Assembly (NCBI RefSeq): GCF_900182915.1
Contig: NZ_FXUG01000001.1
Location: 1,364,001 to 1,428,000, forward strand
From: Neorhodopirellula lusitana
GTDB lineage: Bacteria; Planctomycetota; Planctomycetia; Pirellulales; Pirellulaceae
DNA: 64,000 bases
Direction of reading: 5' to 3'
Numbering within the stretch: position 1 is the first letter of the stretch; every line of letters starts with the position of its first letter. This document shows positions 53,616-64,000 of the stretch, piece after piece. A model generated the notes under the pieces. The model made no database searches and was not told the DNA's origin. It worked only from the letters and a program-made list of their open reading frames with translations. Position numbers and translations under genes: made by a program.

Positions 53616-54854
53616 ATGCAAACTTTCAGCTCGCCCACTGTCACAGGAAACCTGATTCCGACAGTTCCCCCAACTTGGGTTGTGACCTTTGCGTTGTTCC
53701 TGTTCGCTGGTTTCACGCAAGCATCAGAAAAGCCATTGCAGGTTTTCGTTCTGGTCGGGCAATCCAACATGCAAGGGCATGCTGACGTTCGCACGTTTCC
53801 ACACATGGCTGCGGATCCAACCACGGAGCCTGTACTTCGTCAGATGATCAGCCTTGAAGGTGAACCGGTGGTTTGTGAGAACGTCTGGATATCGTCGCTG
53901 TCTAACACCGGTGAGAAAACGGGCAGGCTGACGACGGGGTTTGGTGCAAGTGAAAGCAAGATCGGTCCCGAGTTGATGTTCGGGATCAGGATGCAACAAC
54001 ACCTTGACCAGCCGATCCTGATCATCAAGACGGCCTGGGGAGGAAAGAGTTTGAATACCGATTTCCGACCACCGAGCGCCGGTAGCTACGAGTTCTCCAA
54101 ATCGCAGTTGGACCGCCTAGCTAAAAAAGGCAAGGACATCCAGGAAGTTAAAGCGTTGAAGGTTGCGGCGACAGGTGTGTACTACGCCAAGACGGTCGAG
54201 CATGTCAGGGACGTTCTGAATGACATTCAACGGGTTTACCCTGGCTACGACGCGGACCAAGGCTACGAACTGGCTGGCTTGGTCTGGTTTCAAGGCTGGA
54301 ACGACATGGTTGATCTGGGGACCTATCCCAATCGCGAAGCCACCGATGGGTATCGCCAGTACTCCGAACTGCTGGCTTTGCTGATCTCCGATCTTCGTCG
54401 CGATCTGGCGGCACCTCGACTTCCCGTCGTTGTGGGGGTCATGGGCGTGGGCGGGCCGACGGAACGATATCTTCCAAGCCAACGCCGAATCAAAACGTTT
54501 CACCAGAACTTTCGCGATGCAATGGCCGCCGTGGCGGGACAACCGGCGTTCCAAGGAAACGTCGTGAACGTCTTCACCGAAGAATGTTGGGACAGTGAAC
54601 TGTCGGGGCTTCGCATCCGCGAGTCGGAGGTGACGAAAAATGCGAATCAGGAAGCAAAGCAAAAGCAACTCGACCGCAACGCGCTCCGTGCTTTGAAAGA
54701 CGAAATGCTGTCAGCTGAATTCACCAACGAGGAATTGAACACGTTACGAACCGGGGTCTCCAACGCCGAGTATCACTACCTGGGTTCCGCCAAAATCATG
54801 GCAAGTATCGGGAAAGCATTTGCCGATGCCATGCCTGAAAACTCATCCAACTAG
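53616..54854 (+). CDS. Secreted SASA-family carbohydrate esterase (sialate O-acetylesterase-like)
   Basis: Probable deacetylase of acetylated sugars, 412 residues, exported. The signal region TFALFLFAGFTQAS is at about 24-38. The SASA (CE6) block has FVLVGQSNMQGHADV, where Ser is the nucleophile, then KTAWGGKSL, WFQGWNDM and the C-terminal AEYHYLGSAKIM that supplies a His. The ATG at 53616 gives a signal peptide with a rather polar start. Substrate unknown; a sulfated or acetylated polysaccharide role would fit the host lifestyle. Confidence 0.85.
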   Translation: MQTFSSPTVTGNLIPTVPPTWVVTFALFLFAGFTQASEKPLQVFVLVGQSNMQGHADVRTFPHMAADPTTEPVLRQMISLEGEPVVCENVWISSLSNTGEKTGRLTTGFGASESKIGPELMFGIRMQQHLDQPILIIKTAWGGKSLNTDFRPPSAGSYEFSKSQLDRLAKKGKDIQEVKALKVAATGVYYAKTVEHVRDVLNDIQRVYPGYDADQGYELAGLVWFQGWNDMVDLGTYPNREATDGYRQYSELLALLISDLRRDLAAPRLPVVVGVMGVGGPTERYLPSQRRIKTFHQNFRDAMAAVAGQPAFQGNVVNVFTEECWDSELSGLRIRESEVTKNANQEAKQKQLDRNALRALKDEMLSAEFTNEELNTLRTGVSNAEYHYLGSAKIMASIGKAFADAMPENSSN

Positions 54855-55120
54855 CCCCTCGATTCGGATGTTCCGTCCGGTCGTCAAACCAGTTTCACCC
54901 TCATGTTGGGAGTGTCGAGAGAAGCGAGAGGCATCGACCCCAAGTTGCGGTAGTTTGACATCCGCCCAATCGAAAGAGCGTTTGATTAGCCTCGATTCGT
55001 GTTCTGCCTGAAGCGTAGGCTTGAACGCTGGTCTGGCGAGGTCTCATAAGTCTCCCCCTGCTTCCGCAGACACAAGTGGAGTTTGCGAATGAACGAGCGG
55101 GATAGACGGTTCACGAGAGT

Positions 55121-55144
55121 CAAACGATTGTCCTCAATCGTTTG
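55121..55144. terminator. Perfect 10-bp hairpin between esterase and katG
   Basis: CAAACGATTG and CAATCGTTTG pair fully with a TCCT loop. Being about 270 bases beyond the esterase stop and 200 beyond the katG stop it could end either transcript, or be a repeat element. Confidence 0.4.
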
Positions 55145-55304
55145 GGGCCTTGCCGTAGCGTGTAAGCCTCGAGCGATTGGGGACAACCGCTCTCCAGTCG
55201 AATTGCTGTCGCTCCCCTGCACGAAGCTCGCAGAGGCAGGGTGATATTCAGTGGCGAAACGGAAACGGCGATTGCTTCAGATGCGTTTTGTTCACTGGAT
55301 GCGG

Positions 55305-55336
55305 CGACCAACCGCTAACGCGGTAGCGGTTGGTCG
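55305..55336 (-). terminator. katG terminator hairpin
   Basis: CGACCAACCGCTA and TAGCGGTTGGTCG form a perfect 13-bp stem with loop ACGCGG, 14 bases past the katG stop. No T-run follows on the minus strand, but its place and strength make a terminator likely. Confidence 0.6.
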
Positions 55337-55350
55337 ATTCCCTGGCGAGT

Positions 55351-57810
<2,460 letters not shown>

Positions 57811-57845
57811 TCATGCAGTATCGCCTTCCTGATAGCCGCTGTCCA

Positions 57846-57873
57846 ATGCATAGTTTGGATAGTTGCTATGCAT
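57846..57873. promoter_or_regulatory. Inverted repeat between katG and the LysR gene
   Basis: ATGCATAG and CTATGCAT are perfect 8-base arms 12 bases apart. LysR-type regulators bind such interrupted palindromes in divergent regions, so this is a candidate site for the neighbouring regulator. The OxyR spacing (four ATAG/CTAT units at 7-base steps) is not matched. Confidence 0.5.
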
Positions 57874-57941
57874 TCGATGCATGGTCATAATGAGCTGTCG
57901 ACGCCCGCCTAGATTATTCACCCCGCACCGGATCGTTCGCG

Positions 57942-58829
57942 ATGGACATGGAACAGCTTGCCAACTTCCAATGCTTGGCCGATTTGAAGAACTTCACTCA
58001 TGCGGCGGAACGGTTGAACATTTCCCAGCCCGCACTAAGTCGCTCAATTCAGCGGCTAGAAGAGGAACTCGGTCAGCCGTTATTCGATCGGAAGCCAAGG
58101 GTGGTCGAGTTGACCGATGCGGGGCTGCTATTTCAAAGTCGTTCGCAACAGATTTTGATGATTGTGGAGGACACGAAGGCCGAAATCTCCGACGATGGGC
58201 AAAGCGGTCGAATTCGAATCGGTGCAATTCCCACGATCGCCCCGTTCTTTCTGCCCGATCTGTTGCGACAATTCTCCGATGCGTTTCCGGATGCCAGCCT
58301 GATTGTTCAGGAAGACACGACCGATCATTTGATGAAACGATGCAAGCAGGGCGAACTGGATGTTGCGATTTTGGCTCTGCCGGTTTCGTCACGGTATGTC
58401 GAGGTGGAAGAGTTGTTTGACGAAGAGCTCGTGTTGGTCATGCCGTTGCAACACCCGCTGTCAAAGAAGAAGCAAATTCGCATTGCGGACATCGAGCAGT
58501 ATCCCTTTGTGTTGCTAGGCGAGGCACATTGCTTGACCGACAACATTACCTCGTTTTGTCGCCAGCGTTCGATCCAGCCCGTGGCGGTGGAACGCACTAG
58601 CCAATTAATGATGGTTCAAGAATTGGTGACGTTGGGCCATGGTGTGTCCATGATTCCTGAAATGGCCAAGAAGTTGGACCGCAGCAGTCGCCGGACCTAT
58701 CGATCCATCTCGGGCACGAAGCCTAAGCGTACCATCGCAGCGGTTTGGAATCCGTATCGATTTCAAAGCCGCTTGCTGCGTGAATTCGGCCAGCACTTAA
58801 GAGACTACGCCGAATCGTTTGGGAAATGA
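57942..58829 (+). CDS. LysR family transcriptional regulator (OxyR-like position)
   Basis: Regulator of 295 residues. The N-terminal winged helix is at about 1-62 ([33 protein letters not shown]), the co-inducer domain at about 90-290. A cysteine occurs at CKQG, another in EAHCLTDN and one in SFCRQRS; OxyR uses two cysteines for peroxide sensing, and the last two lie about 10 residues apart here, closer than the 9-residue spacing of OxyR C199-C208. Peroxide control of katG is a plausible inference from divergence. Confidence 0.9.
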   Translation: MDMEQLANFQCLADLKNFTHAAERLNISQPALSRSIQRLEEELGQPLFDRKPRVVELTDAGLLFQSRSQQILMIVEDTKAEISDDGQSGRIRIGAIPTIAPFFLPDLLRQFSDAFPDASLIVQEDTTDHLMKRCKQGELDVAILALPVSSRYVEVEELFDEELVLVMPLQHPLSKKKQIRIADIEQYPFVLLGEAHCLTDNITSFCRQRSIQPVAVERTSQLMMVQELVTLGHGVSMIPEMAKKLDRSSRRTYRSISGTKPKRTIAAVWNPYRFQSRLLREFGQHLRDYAESFGK

Positions 58830-58949
58830 GTTACTCCAATAGCGAGTGGTCGTTCAAGCGGGGAGCGTTGCCGCTTTGTCTTGGTCGCCGATCGGCTGTC
58901 AGCTGAGATTGCCCTGTCAATAATCGCTCTGTAACCGATTGCTGTGGAA

Positions 58950-59978
58950 TCAATAGCTATGCGGGTCCAGCTTCACCTTGCCTCGGAAGATCCAGTAGAT
59001 AATCAACGTGTAGCTGAGAACACAGGGCATGCCCAATCCGGCGATGTACAACATGATCTGTAGCGTCCCAGCACTGCTGCGAGCATTGTCGAGCGTGACG
59101 CTGTACGCCGGGTCAATGGTGGACAGCATGAAGTTCGGGAAAATCGCGACGCTGAACAGGGACGCGAGTGCCAGGATCACCATGGACGAAGAAAAGAAGG
59201 CGTAGCCTGGCTTGCCAAGATGCATGGCACGGGGAATGTTCAGGACCGCCAACGCGTTCAGGATCGGCACAATCCAAAGCACGGGATAACGTGCAATGTT
59301 CTCGGTCGCGTGAGGAACGTGCCACCAGGTTGCGATGCTGACCACGACGTAGGTGCTGGCGAAAACGTAAAACAACGGCGTGATGAATCGGCGGGCGCGG
59401 GCCTGCAATTCGTCTTCCGTTTTGAGGTACAGATAGATCGCTCCATGCAGCGCAAATAGCGAGACCGTTAAGCAGCCCACCATGATCGGGTACCAATAAA
59501 CCTGGCCAAGCAAATTGCCTTGGTACATGTACTTTGGCCCCAGTTCCATGCCGGCCATCACGTTGCCGCCGGCCACGCCCAGCAACAAAGCGGCAGTCAC
59601 CGAGGACAGGAAGAAGCCCGTGTCCCAAAACTTTCGCCACGATGCGGAGTGAACCTTGGAACGGAATTCCAGACTGACGGCGCGGCCAATCAAGCACAGC
59701 AACAGCAGGTGAAACGCTGCATAGAAGCTGCTGAATACAGTCGCATAGGCCACCGGGAAGGCAGCGAACAACGCACCGCCGAAGGTGACTAACCAAACCT
59801 CGTTTCCATCCCATAACGGGCCAATGGAATTCATGACCAGGCGACGTTCTTGATCGTCTTTGGCGATGAACGGGTGCAGGATACCAACGCCTAAGTCGAA
59901 TCCATCTAGGATCGTGTACCCGCAAAGCAAGACGCCCAGCAGCACGAACCAAATTAAGGTGAGTGTTTCGTAGCTCAT
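58950..59978 (-). CDS. cydB: Cytochrome bd ubiquinol/menaquinol oxidase subunit II
   Basis: Inner-membrane subunit of the bd-type terminal oxidase, 342 residues with about eight to nine membrane helices. The N-terminal TLTLIWFVLLGVLLCGYTIL followed by DGFDLGVGILHPF is the CydB start, and PLWDGNEVWLVTFGGALFA is characteristic. Its ATG overlaps the cydA stop (ATGA). No cydX-like small frame follows. Confidence 0.95.
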   Translation of the reverse strand: MSYETLTLIWFVLLGVLLCGYTILDGFDLGVGILHPFIAKDDQERRLVMNSIGPLWDGNEVWLVTFGGALFAAFPVAYATVFSSFYAAFHLLLLCLIGRAVSLEFRSKVHSASWRKFWDTGFFLSSVTAALLLGVAGGNVMAGMELGPKYMYQGNLLGQVYWYPIMVGCLTVSLFALHGAIYLYLKTEDELQARARRFITPLFYVFASTYVVVSIATWWHVPHATENIARYPVLWIVPILNALAVLNIPRAMHLGKPGYAFFSSSMVILALASLFSVAIFPNFMLSTIDPAYSVTLDNARSSAGTLQIMLYIAGLGMPCVLSYTLIIYWIFRGKVKLDPHSY

Positions 59979-61447
59979 TCGCCTGCGTCCTCCATCATTT
60001 GGCCGCCGTACGGGGTGCCGCCATGTCCGATCGCTTCAGACATCGATTCGTGCCGCTTGCGTTTGTACTCGACGAGTTCCTCCGGCGATTCTGGACCGTG
60101 TTGAATTTTTTGGTTCAAGACGAACACCCAAACTGCAAACAACAGCGAGTAAATAATGCCAAACATGATGATCGAACTGAGGACCTGTTCCGCCGTCACG
60201 GACTCGCTTAGGCCGTCCGCTGTTCGCAGTCCCATCATCTCAACTCCGTCTTGCACGGAAGGGTAAACAATCCAGGGCTGGCGTCCGACTTCCGCAGTGA
60301 TCCAGCCCGCTTGATTGGCGGTCATGGCGGCCACCGGCATGAATACCAATGCCCATAATAACCAACGTTTTTGGTCCAATGACTTGCGATACCAGAACCA
60401 ACACGCGAGCCCCGCCACACCGATCATCAGCGTTCCCAGTCCCACCATCAAGTGAAACGTTTGGAACGGCAGCCAAATCGGCGGTCGCTGGTCGGCCGGG
60501 ATTTGATCCAGGGCCGGCACTGGCGTTTCGAAATCGTTGTAAACAAGAAAGCTCAACATCGCTGGCAGCTGAATGCCGAAGTGAACCGTTTCATTTTCGG
60601 CGTCGGGCCAACCGAAAGCGTACAGCCCGGTGGGCTGATCGGAGGTCTGAAAGTGGGCCTCCATCGCGGCCAACTTTGCGGGTTGAGTTTCAACCAGCTT
60701 TTGTGCTGAGTCGTGTCCGGTGGCTGCGGCAAGGATGGTGAACAGCAGTGAGGTCGGGATCGCAATGGATAAACACCGCCGTGCCACTTCGAGGTGCCGG
60801 CCTTTGAGTAGATAGAACGAGCAAACCGAAGCGACAAAGAACGCGCCCAATACAAACGCGCCGATCACAGTATGCGTCAGACGATCGACTGATGATGGAT
60901 TGAATACCATCGCCCAAAAATCGGTCACCTCGGCGCGAGGCGTCATCTCACCTTGCACGTCATGCCAAACGATGTGATAGCCCGCGGGCGTTTGTTGCCA
61001 ACTGTTGGCGATCACAATCCAAACGGCACTGAAGACCGAGCCCAGGAATACCATCAAGGTACTGAAGAGGTGCATCTTGGTGCTCACGCGATCCCAGCCG
61101 AAAACTAGGATCGCCAGAAACCCGCTTTCAAGGAAGAAAGCGAAGATTCCTTCGGCAGCGAGTGCCGATCCAAACACGTCACCCACGAATCGGGAATACG
61201 CCGCCCAGTTCGTGCCAAATTCGAACTCCATCACGATTCCGGTGGCCACGCCCATGGCAAAGTTGACCGCGAAAACACGAGTCCAAAACCGAGCCGCAGC
61301 CTCCCACGCCGGATTGCGGGTCCGATAGTAAGCAAACTCACACAGGAACAGCTGCAGTCCCAGCCCGATCGAAAGGGGCGGGAACAGGTAGTGAAACATG
61401 ATCGTGCCGGCAAACTGAATCCGGCTTAGTATTTCAACATCCATCAT
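59975..61447 (-). CDS. cydA: Cytochrome bd oxidase subunit I
   Basis: Quinol-oxidising, heme-bearing subunit, 490 residues; reduces oxygen to water with high affinity and without proton pumping. H19 ([12 protein letters not shown]) is the heme b595 ligand; further His in [14 protein letters not shown] and a Met are the b558 ligands. The quinol loop [12 protein letters not shown] is intact and short. Since menaquinone genes are in the same window, menaquinol is the likely donor. cydB overlaps its end. No regulator is adjacent. Confidence 0.96.
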   Translation of the reverse strand: MMDVEILSRIQFAGTIMFHYLFPPLSIGLGLQLFLCEFAYYRTRNPAWEAAARFWTRVFAVNFAMGVATGIVMEFEFGTNWAAYSRFVGDVFGSALAAEGIFAFFLESGFLAILVFGWDRVSTKMHLFSTLMVFLGSVFSAVWIVIANSWQQTPAGYHIVWHDVQGEMTPRAEVTDFWAMVFNPSSVDRLTHTVIGAFVLGAFFVASVCSFYLLKGRHLEVARRCLSIAIPTSLLFTILAAATGHDSAQKLVETQPAKLAAMEAHFQTSDQPTGLYAFGWPDAENETVHFGIQLPAMLSFLVYNDFETPVPALDQIPADQRPPIWLPFQTFHLMVGLGTLMIGVAGLACWFWYRKSLDQKRWLLWALVFMPVAAMTANQAGWITAEVGRQPWIVYPSVQDGVEMMGLRTADGLSESVTAEQVLSSIIMFGIIYSLLFAVWVFVLNQKIQHGPESPEELVEYKRKRHESMSEAIGHGGTPYGGQMMEDAGE

Positions 61448-61635
61448 GGGGGTGCGGCTCCGAAGAGTCTTCCTGGGAATTCGTTGTGGAGCAATTGGGC
61501 ATTGGGAAGAATGTCACGGGCTGCGATTTGAAAGGCAGTGGCATTCAGTCGCAAAGTTCTTCTTAGCCGTGGCCTGAAACGCCAGCCGCATCAAGAAGCA
61601 ACACGCTACAGCGGTAAATGTTCAGGCCAAGTCGC

Positions 61636-62559
61636 TTAATGTGGTGACGCTGAGTCCTTCGTGGTCGTGGCATGTTTCGCTGGCGCCAGTTCCGCTGGTG
61701 CCAGTTCGGCTGGAAAATGGGGGCGGCGATGCGAGTTCACGAAGGCGGCGATGTCGACCGATTCTTGTTCCGTTAAGTCGGTGTCGTCCAAGGGCATTGC
61801 GACCTTCAACCACGAAGCCATTTTTGCCAGCTTGGAGAGCCCGGCACCATCGTTGAAAGATGACTCGCCCCAAACCGGCGGGCCCTCGTCATTGCCCAGT
61901 CCGTCGTCGCCGTGGCAATCCGCACATCGGTCTTCATAGAGTGATGCACCTCGCGACAGGTCAGGCGTGTAGCGATCGACATCCATCATCTTTAAGTGAT
62001 TCGGGCCCAACGATTTCGCAGGGTTCATCTTCAAGGGAGCACCCGTGGATAGCCACGTGATGTAGGTCGCGATCGCCACGGGGACCGGGGATCCATTGGG
62101 AGGTCGCTTTCCGTTTTGGCTGCGGATGAAGCAATTCAAAATCCGGTCTTCCAGCGTGATCACCTTGTTTTCTCGCGGCGAGAACGCTGGGTAGGCGGAT
62201 GCAACACCAATAAACGAAGCAGCCTCGGGGTGCCGACCGCCATCTAGATGGCAAGACGTGCAGTTCAGCGAATTACCGATAAACGGCTTGCTGAGTGGGT
62301 GTTCGCTGGTCGTGTTGACCAACGCTTCCCCCAGTCGCACGGTCTCGCCCAGCACACCAGCAGGGAATTCGCTGGGCACGCCATCGACGTCAGCGGCAAT
62401 GCCGGGACTAGTCAACATCGATGTGGTCAGCGCCGCCGCAATGGCGAGCACGCTGGCTAGTTCGAAAATCGACCGGGGCTGGGATTGTAGTCGGTAGACT
62501 CGTAACCGCAGGCGTGCCGTGGGGTTGAACGCACCAGTAAAAAGCTTGAGGTTGTTCAT
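61636..62559 (-). CDS. tsdA: Dihaem cytochrome c, thiosulfate dehydrogenase (TsdA)-like
   Basis: Exported cytochrome of 307 residues with two CxxCH haem sites (C100-H104 CTSCH, and C212-H216 CADCH). It resembles TsdA, which oxidises thiosulfate to tetrathionate: ALVNTTSEHPLSKPFIGNSL, SFIGVASAYPAFSP and DRILNCFIRSQNGK, whose Cys143 would be the unusual axial ligand of haem 1. A hydrophobic signal lies at about 32-55. The tail repeats PAELA twice. The rhodanese and methyltransferase genes upstream share the strand. Thiosulfate activity is inferred from family likeness only. Confidence 0.75.
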   Translation of the reverse strand: MNNLKLFTGAFNPTARLRLRVYRLQSQPRSIFELASVLAIAAALTTSMLTSPGIAADVDGVPSEFPAGVLGETVRLGEALVNTTSEHPLSKPFIGNSLNCTSCHLDGGRHPEAASFIGVASAYPAFSPRENKVITLEDRILNCFIRSQNGKRPPNGSPVPVAIATYITWLSTGAPLKMNPAKSLGPNHLKMMDVDRYTPDLSRGASLYEDRCADCHGDDGLGNDEGPPVWGESSFNDGAGLSKLAKMASWLKVAMPLDDTDLTEQESVDIAAFVNSHRRPHFPAELAPAELAPAKHATTTKDSASPH

Positions 62560-62570
62560 CAGATTGCAGG

Positions 62571-63284
62571 CTAGCTTTTAGGTTTACGAAAGCGGAGTAG
62601 GTAGTTTTCTTCGAACTCCTCGACTGGGACCTCATCAGTCAACTCGAATCCGGCTGCGATCACTTCGTCACGAAACGTTTCCTTATTCGCACGAACATGA
62701 CCCAACAAAAAGTCACGTGACTCGCCTGGAATGCGATTGAAGTCGATCAAGACCAGTCGCCCATTCGGCTTAAGTGCTCGATAGATCGACGCCAGCGATT
62801 GTTGTGGTTCTTCGAAGTGGTGATAGGTATCGCAGATAAACACCAAGTCAACGGATTCTGGTGGCAAACGGATTGAAACGTCCGTGCCCAACACGGTGGT
62901 CAGGTTTTCAATGCCGTCGGCGGTGGCTCGTTTGGCAATGTGTTGCAAAAAATTTGGTGCGATGTCGACGCTGTAAACCCAACCGTCCCAACCGGTCGCT
63001 TTGGCAAACAGACGACTGTAGAAGCCTGTGCCGGCACCCACGTCGGCGATCCGCTCACCGGGTTGGATCCCGCAAGCCTTCAAGACGGCTTTGCGTGCGC
63101 CGTAAACCTCACGGCTTTCCACTTCAAAGCGTTGTAGCCACTCGTCCACATTCAATTCTGGATCTTTGAACTTGTCGTTGATTCCAGCGGGCAGGGTGGC
63201 GGTGTCTTGGGCGTGCACGGAAGGCAAGTTCACACTGACAATGGTGCACAAAATCGTTAGGGCAATTGCTAGCGATGTTTTCAT
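62571..63284 (-). CDS. Exported SAM-methyltransferase-fold protein
   Basis: Class I methyltransferase fold (237 residues) with a signal peptide, MKTSLAIALTILCTIVSVNLPSVHA. The SAM loop is present (IADVGAGTGFYSRLFAK), as are CDTYHHFEEPQQSL and LKPNGRLVLIDFNR. As SAM is a cytoplasmic cofactor, a periplasmic enzyme of this kind is odd; it may bind another ligand or the segment may be an anchor. The ATG at 63284 is preferred over the frame open to 63359. The gene ends 11 bases before tsdA, so the two probably share a transcript. Confidence 0.8.
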   Translation of the reverse strand: MKTSLAIALTILCTIVSVNLPSVHAQDTATLPAGINDKFKDPELNVDEWLQRFEVESREVYGARKAVLKACGIQPGERIADVGAGTGFYSRLFAKATGWDGWVYSVDIAPNFLQHIAKRATADGIENLTTVLGTDVSIRLPPESVDLVFICDTYHHFEEPQQSLASIYRALKPNGRLVLIDFNRIPGESRDFLLGHVRANKETFRDEVIAAGFELTDEVPVEEFEENYLLRFRKPKS

Positions 63285-63323
63285 GGTGGGCCGTTTGGTA
63301 TTGGTGGGGTGGGCAATGGATCG

Positions 63324-63379
63324 GTGGGATAAGCTTCCAGTCTGTCGTTTTCTCATCACAGGCTGGAAGCCTAGCCCAC
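63324..63379. repeat. REP-like imperfect palindrome, copy B
   Basis: Two 22-base arms (63324-63345 and 63358-63379) pair with three mismatches around 12 bases. The right arm contains ACAGGCTGGAAGCCTAG; the shared GCTTCCAG-CTGT core links it to 6841-6899. It lies between the rhodanese stop and the methyltransferase start. Confidence 0.7.
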
Positions 63380-63417
63380 GATGAGACGCGTCTTGGTTCT
63401 AAGCGTTGTGGAGGAGG

Positions 63418-63948
63418 CTATTTCGTTACTTGTTCATATTGGCTGGGGATCTTGTAGCGGTCACTGTAAGTGTGAACGCGTTGTGTCGGTTTTCCCTCTA
63501 GCGTAACAAGGGGTAAACCAGCATCGATCCACTTCAGGATGCTCCCAGTGTAGTTCTTGACTTTGACGTCTTTTCGGGCCAAGGCTTTTGCGTACGCGCC
63601 ACTGCGTCCACCAACGGTGCAGTACGGGATTACGGTCTTGCCACGATACTTGGCCGCATCTTTTTCGTATTGCAGTTTAGTGATCGCACCCGGAATGACG
63701 GAAACGTTCACCTCTGCCTCCGAACGCACGTCGACCAGTACAAAGTCAGGCGTCGGTGGTGCGGTATCAGTTGCTGATGCGGTAGCCCTTGCTGCCTTTT
63801 CCTTTTCAAGTAACTGATGCAGGTCCTCCGTGCTGATGGTTTCAATCTTGGGGCCACCGAAAAAACCGCCAAACTGTGCGTTGGCACTGCTGATGTAAGT
63901 GGTGGCGAACATCAGGGTCACAAAACCTAGCGTGGTCGTCTTGATCAT
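63418..63948 (-). CDS. Periplasmic rhodanese-like protein
   Basis: Sulfur-transfer domain protein of 176 residues with a signal peptide (MIKTTTLGFVTLMFATTYISS, then ANA). The rhodanese fold begins at VLVDVRSEAEVNVSVIPGAI, and the active-site loop is YCTVGGRSGAYA, with Cys as the persulfide carrier. Followed on the same strand by the methyltransferase-fold and TsdA-like genes, which suggests a thiosulfate or sulfane-sulfur role. The right window edge leaves only 52 bases of upstream sequence. Confidence 0.9.
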   Translation of the reverse strand: MIKTTTLGFVTLMFATTYISSANAQFGGFFGGPKIETISTEDLHQLLEKEKAARATASATDTAPPTPDFVLVDVRSEAEVNVSVIPGAITKLQYEKDAAKYRGKTVIPYCTVGGRSGAYAKALARKDVKVKNYTGSILKWIDAGLPLVTLEGKPTQRVHTYSDRYKIPSQYEQVTK

Positions 63949-64000
63949 AGTTGTGCGTGTTTGGCGAAATCGGGGCTCGATGCCAAAGGGAATCGAGCGG

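Larger units (their letters stand above)
54855..55350. other. Intergenic region with two perfect hairpins
   Basis: About 500 bases between the convergent SASA and katG genes. It holds a 10-bp hairpin (55121-55144, CAAACGATTG and CAATCGTTTG around TCCT) and the katG terminator at 55305-55336. Open frames here are not supported. Confidence 0.45.

Overview
The window looks like chromosomal DNA of a planctomycete, most likely a Rhodopirellula-like member of the Pirellulaceae. This rests on two DUF1559 proteins with prepilin-type N-termini, a secreted Cys-type sulfatase, a futalosine-pathway menaquinone gene set, a sialate-O-acetylesterase-like SASA esterase, an L-fucose/L-rhamnose-type catabolic cluster that ends in lactate oxidation, and many weak or absent Shine-Dalgarno sites. 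I found no tRNA, rRNA, CRISPR array, phage or insertion sequence.

Layout. 1-9 kb: a DUF456 membrane protein, SMC, a BaiN-type flavoprotein, a polysaccharide deacetylase and a GT4 glycosyltransferase, then a helix-hairpin-helix-like protein. 9-19 kb: peptidase T, a GAF protein with a phosphatase-like C-terminus that has lost its catalytic residues, and a tetR-MFP-RND efflux operon preceded by paired palindromic operators. An SDR without its catalytic tyrosine lies upstream of it. 19-24 kb: a sigma-54 activator directly downstream of csrA, and divergent nadE. The csrA leader holds a near-consensus sigma-54 promoter and two GGA-loop hairpins. 24-36 kb: two DUF1559 genes, the menaquinone operon (ubiE-ubiX-ubiA-mqnE), a HAD phosphatase, a sulfatase, nadA with a DUF423 gene, a small lipoprotein, an 18-bp tandem repeat and a phytanoyl-CoA dioxygenase-type protein.

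37.6-47.8 kb: a minus-strand catabolic operon (fucI, class II aldolase, rhamnulokinase-type kinase, aldehyde dehydrogenase, a tandem-aldolase protein, FMN-dependent lactate dehydrogenase) with a divergent XylR/AraC-type regulator. Together these enzymes can take a 6-deoxyhexose through isomerisation, phosphorylation and aldol cleavage to lactaldehyde, lactate and pyruvate. 47.8-53.2 kb: a repeat-rich lipoprotein and a two-gene Omp85/BamA, in which five POTRA domains and the beta-barrel are encoded separately with an ATGA overlap. 53.6-64 kb: a SASA esterase, an exported catalase-peroxidase with a divergent LysR regulator, cytochrome bd oxidase (cydAB), and a thiosulfate-dehydrogenase-like dihaem cytochrome c with an exported methyltransferase-fold protein and a periplasmic rhodanese.

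The signals I rate most worth checking are the csrA leader (sigma-54 promoter, self-binding hairpins, adjacent sigma-54 activator), the split BamA, the tandem aldolase with one dead site, and a small family of REP-like palindromes in short gaps next to start or stop codons.
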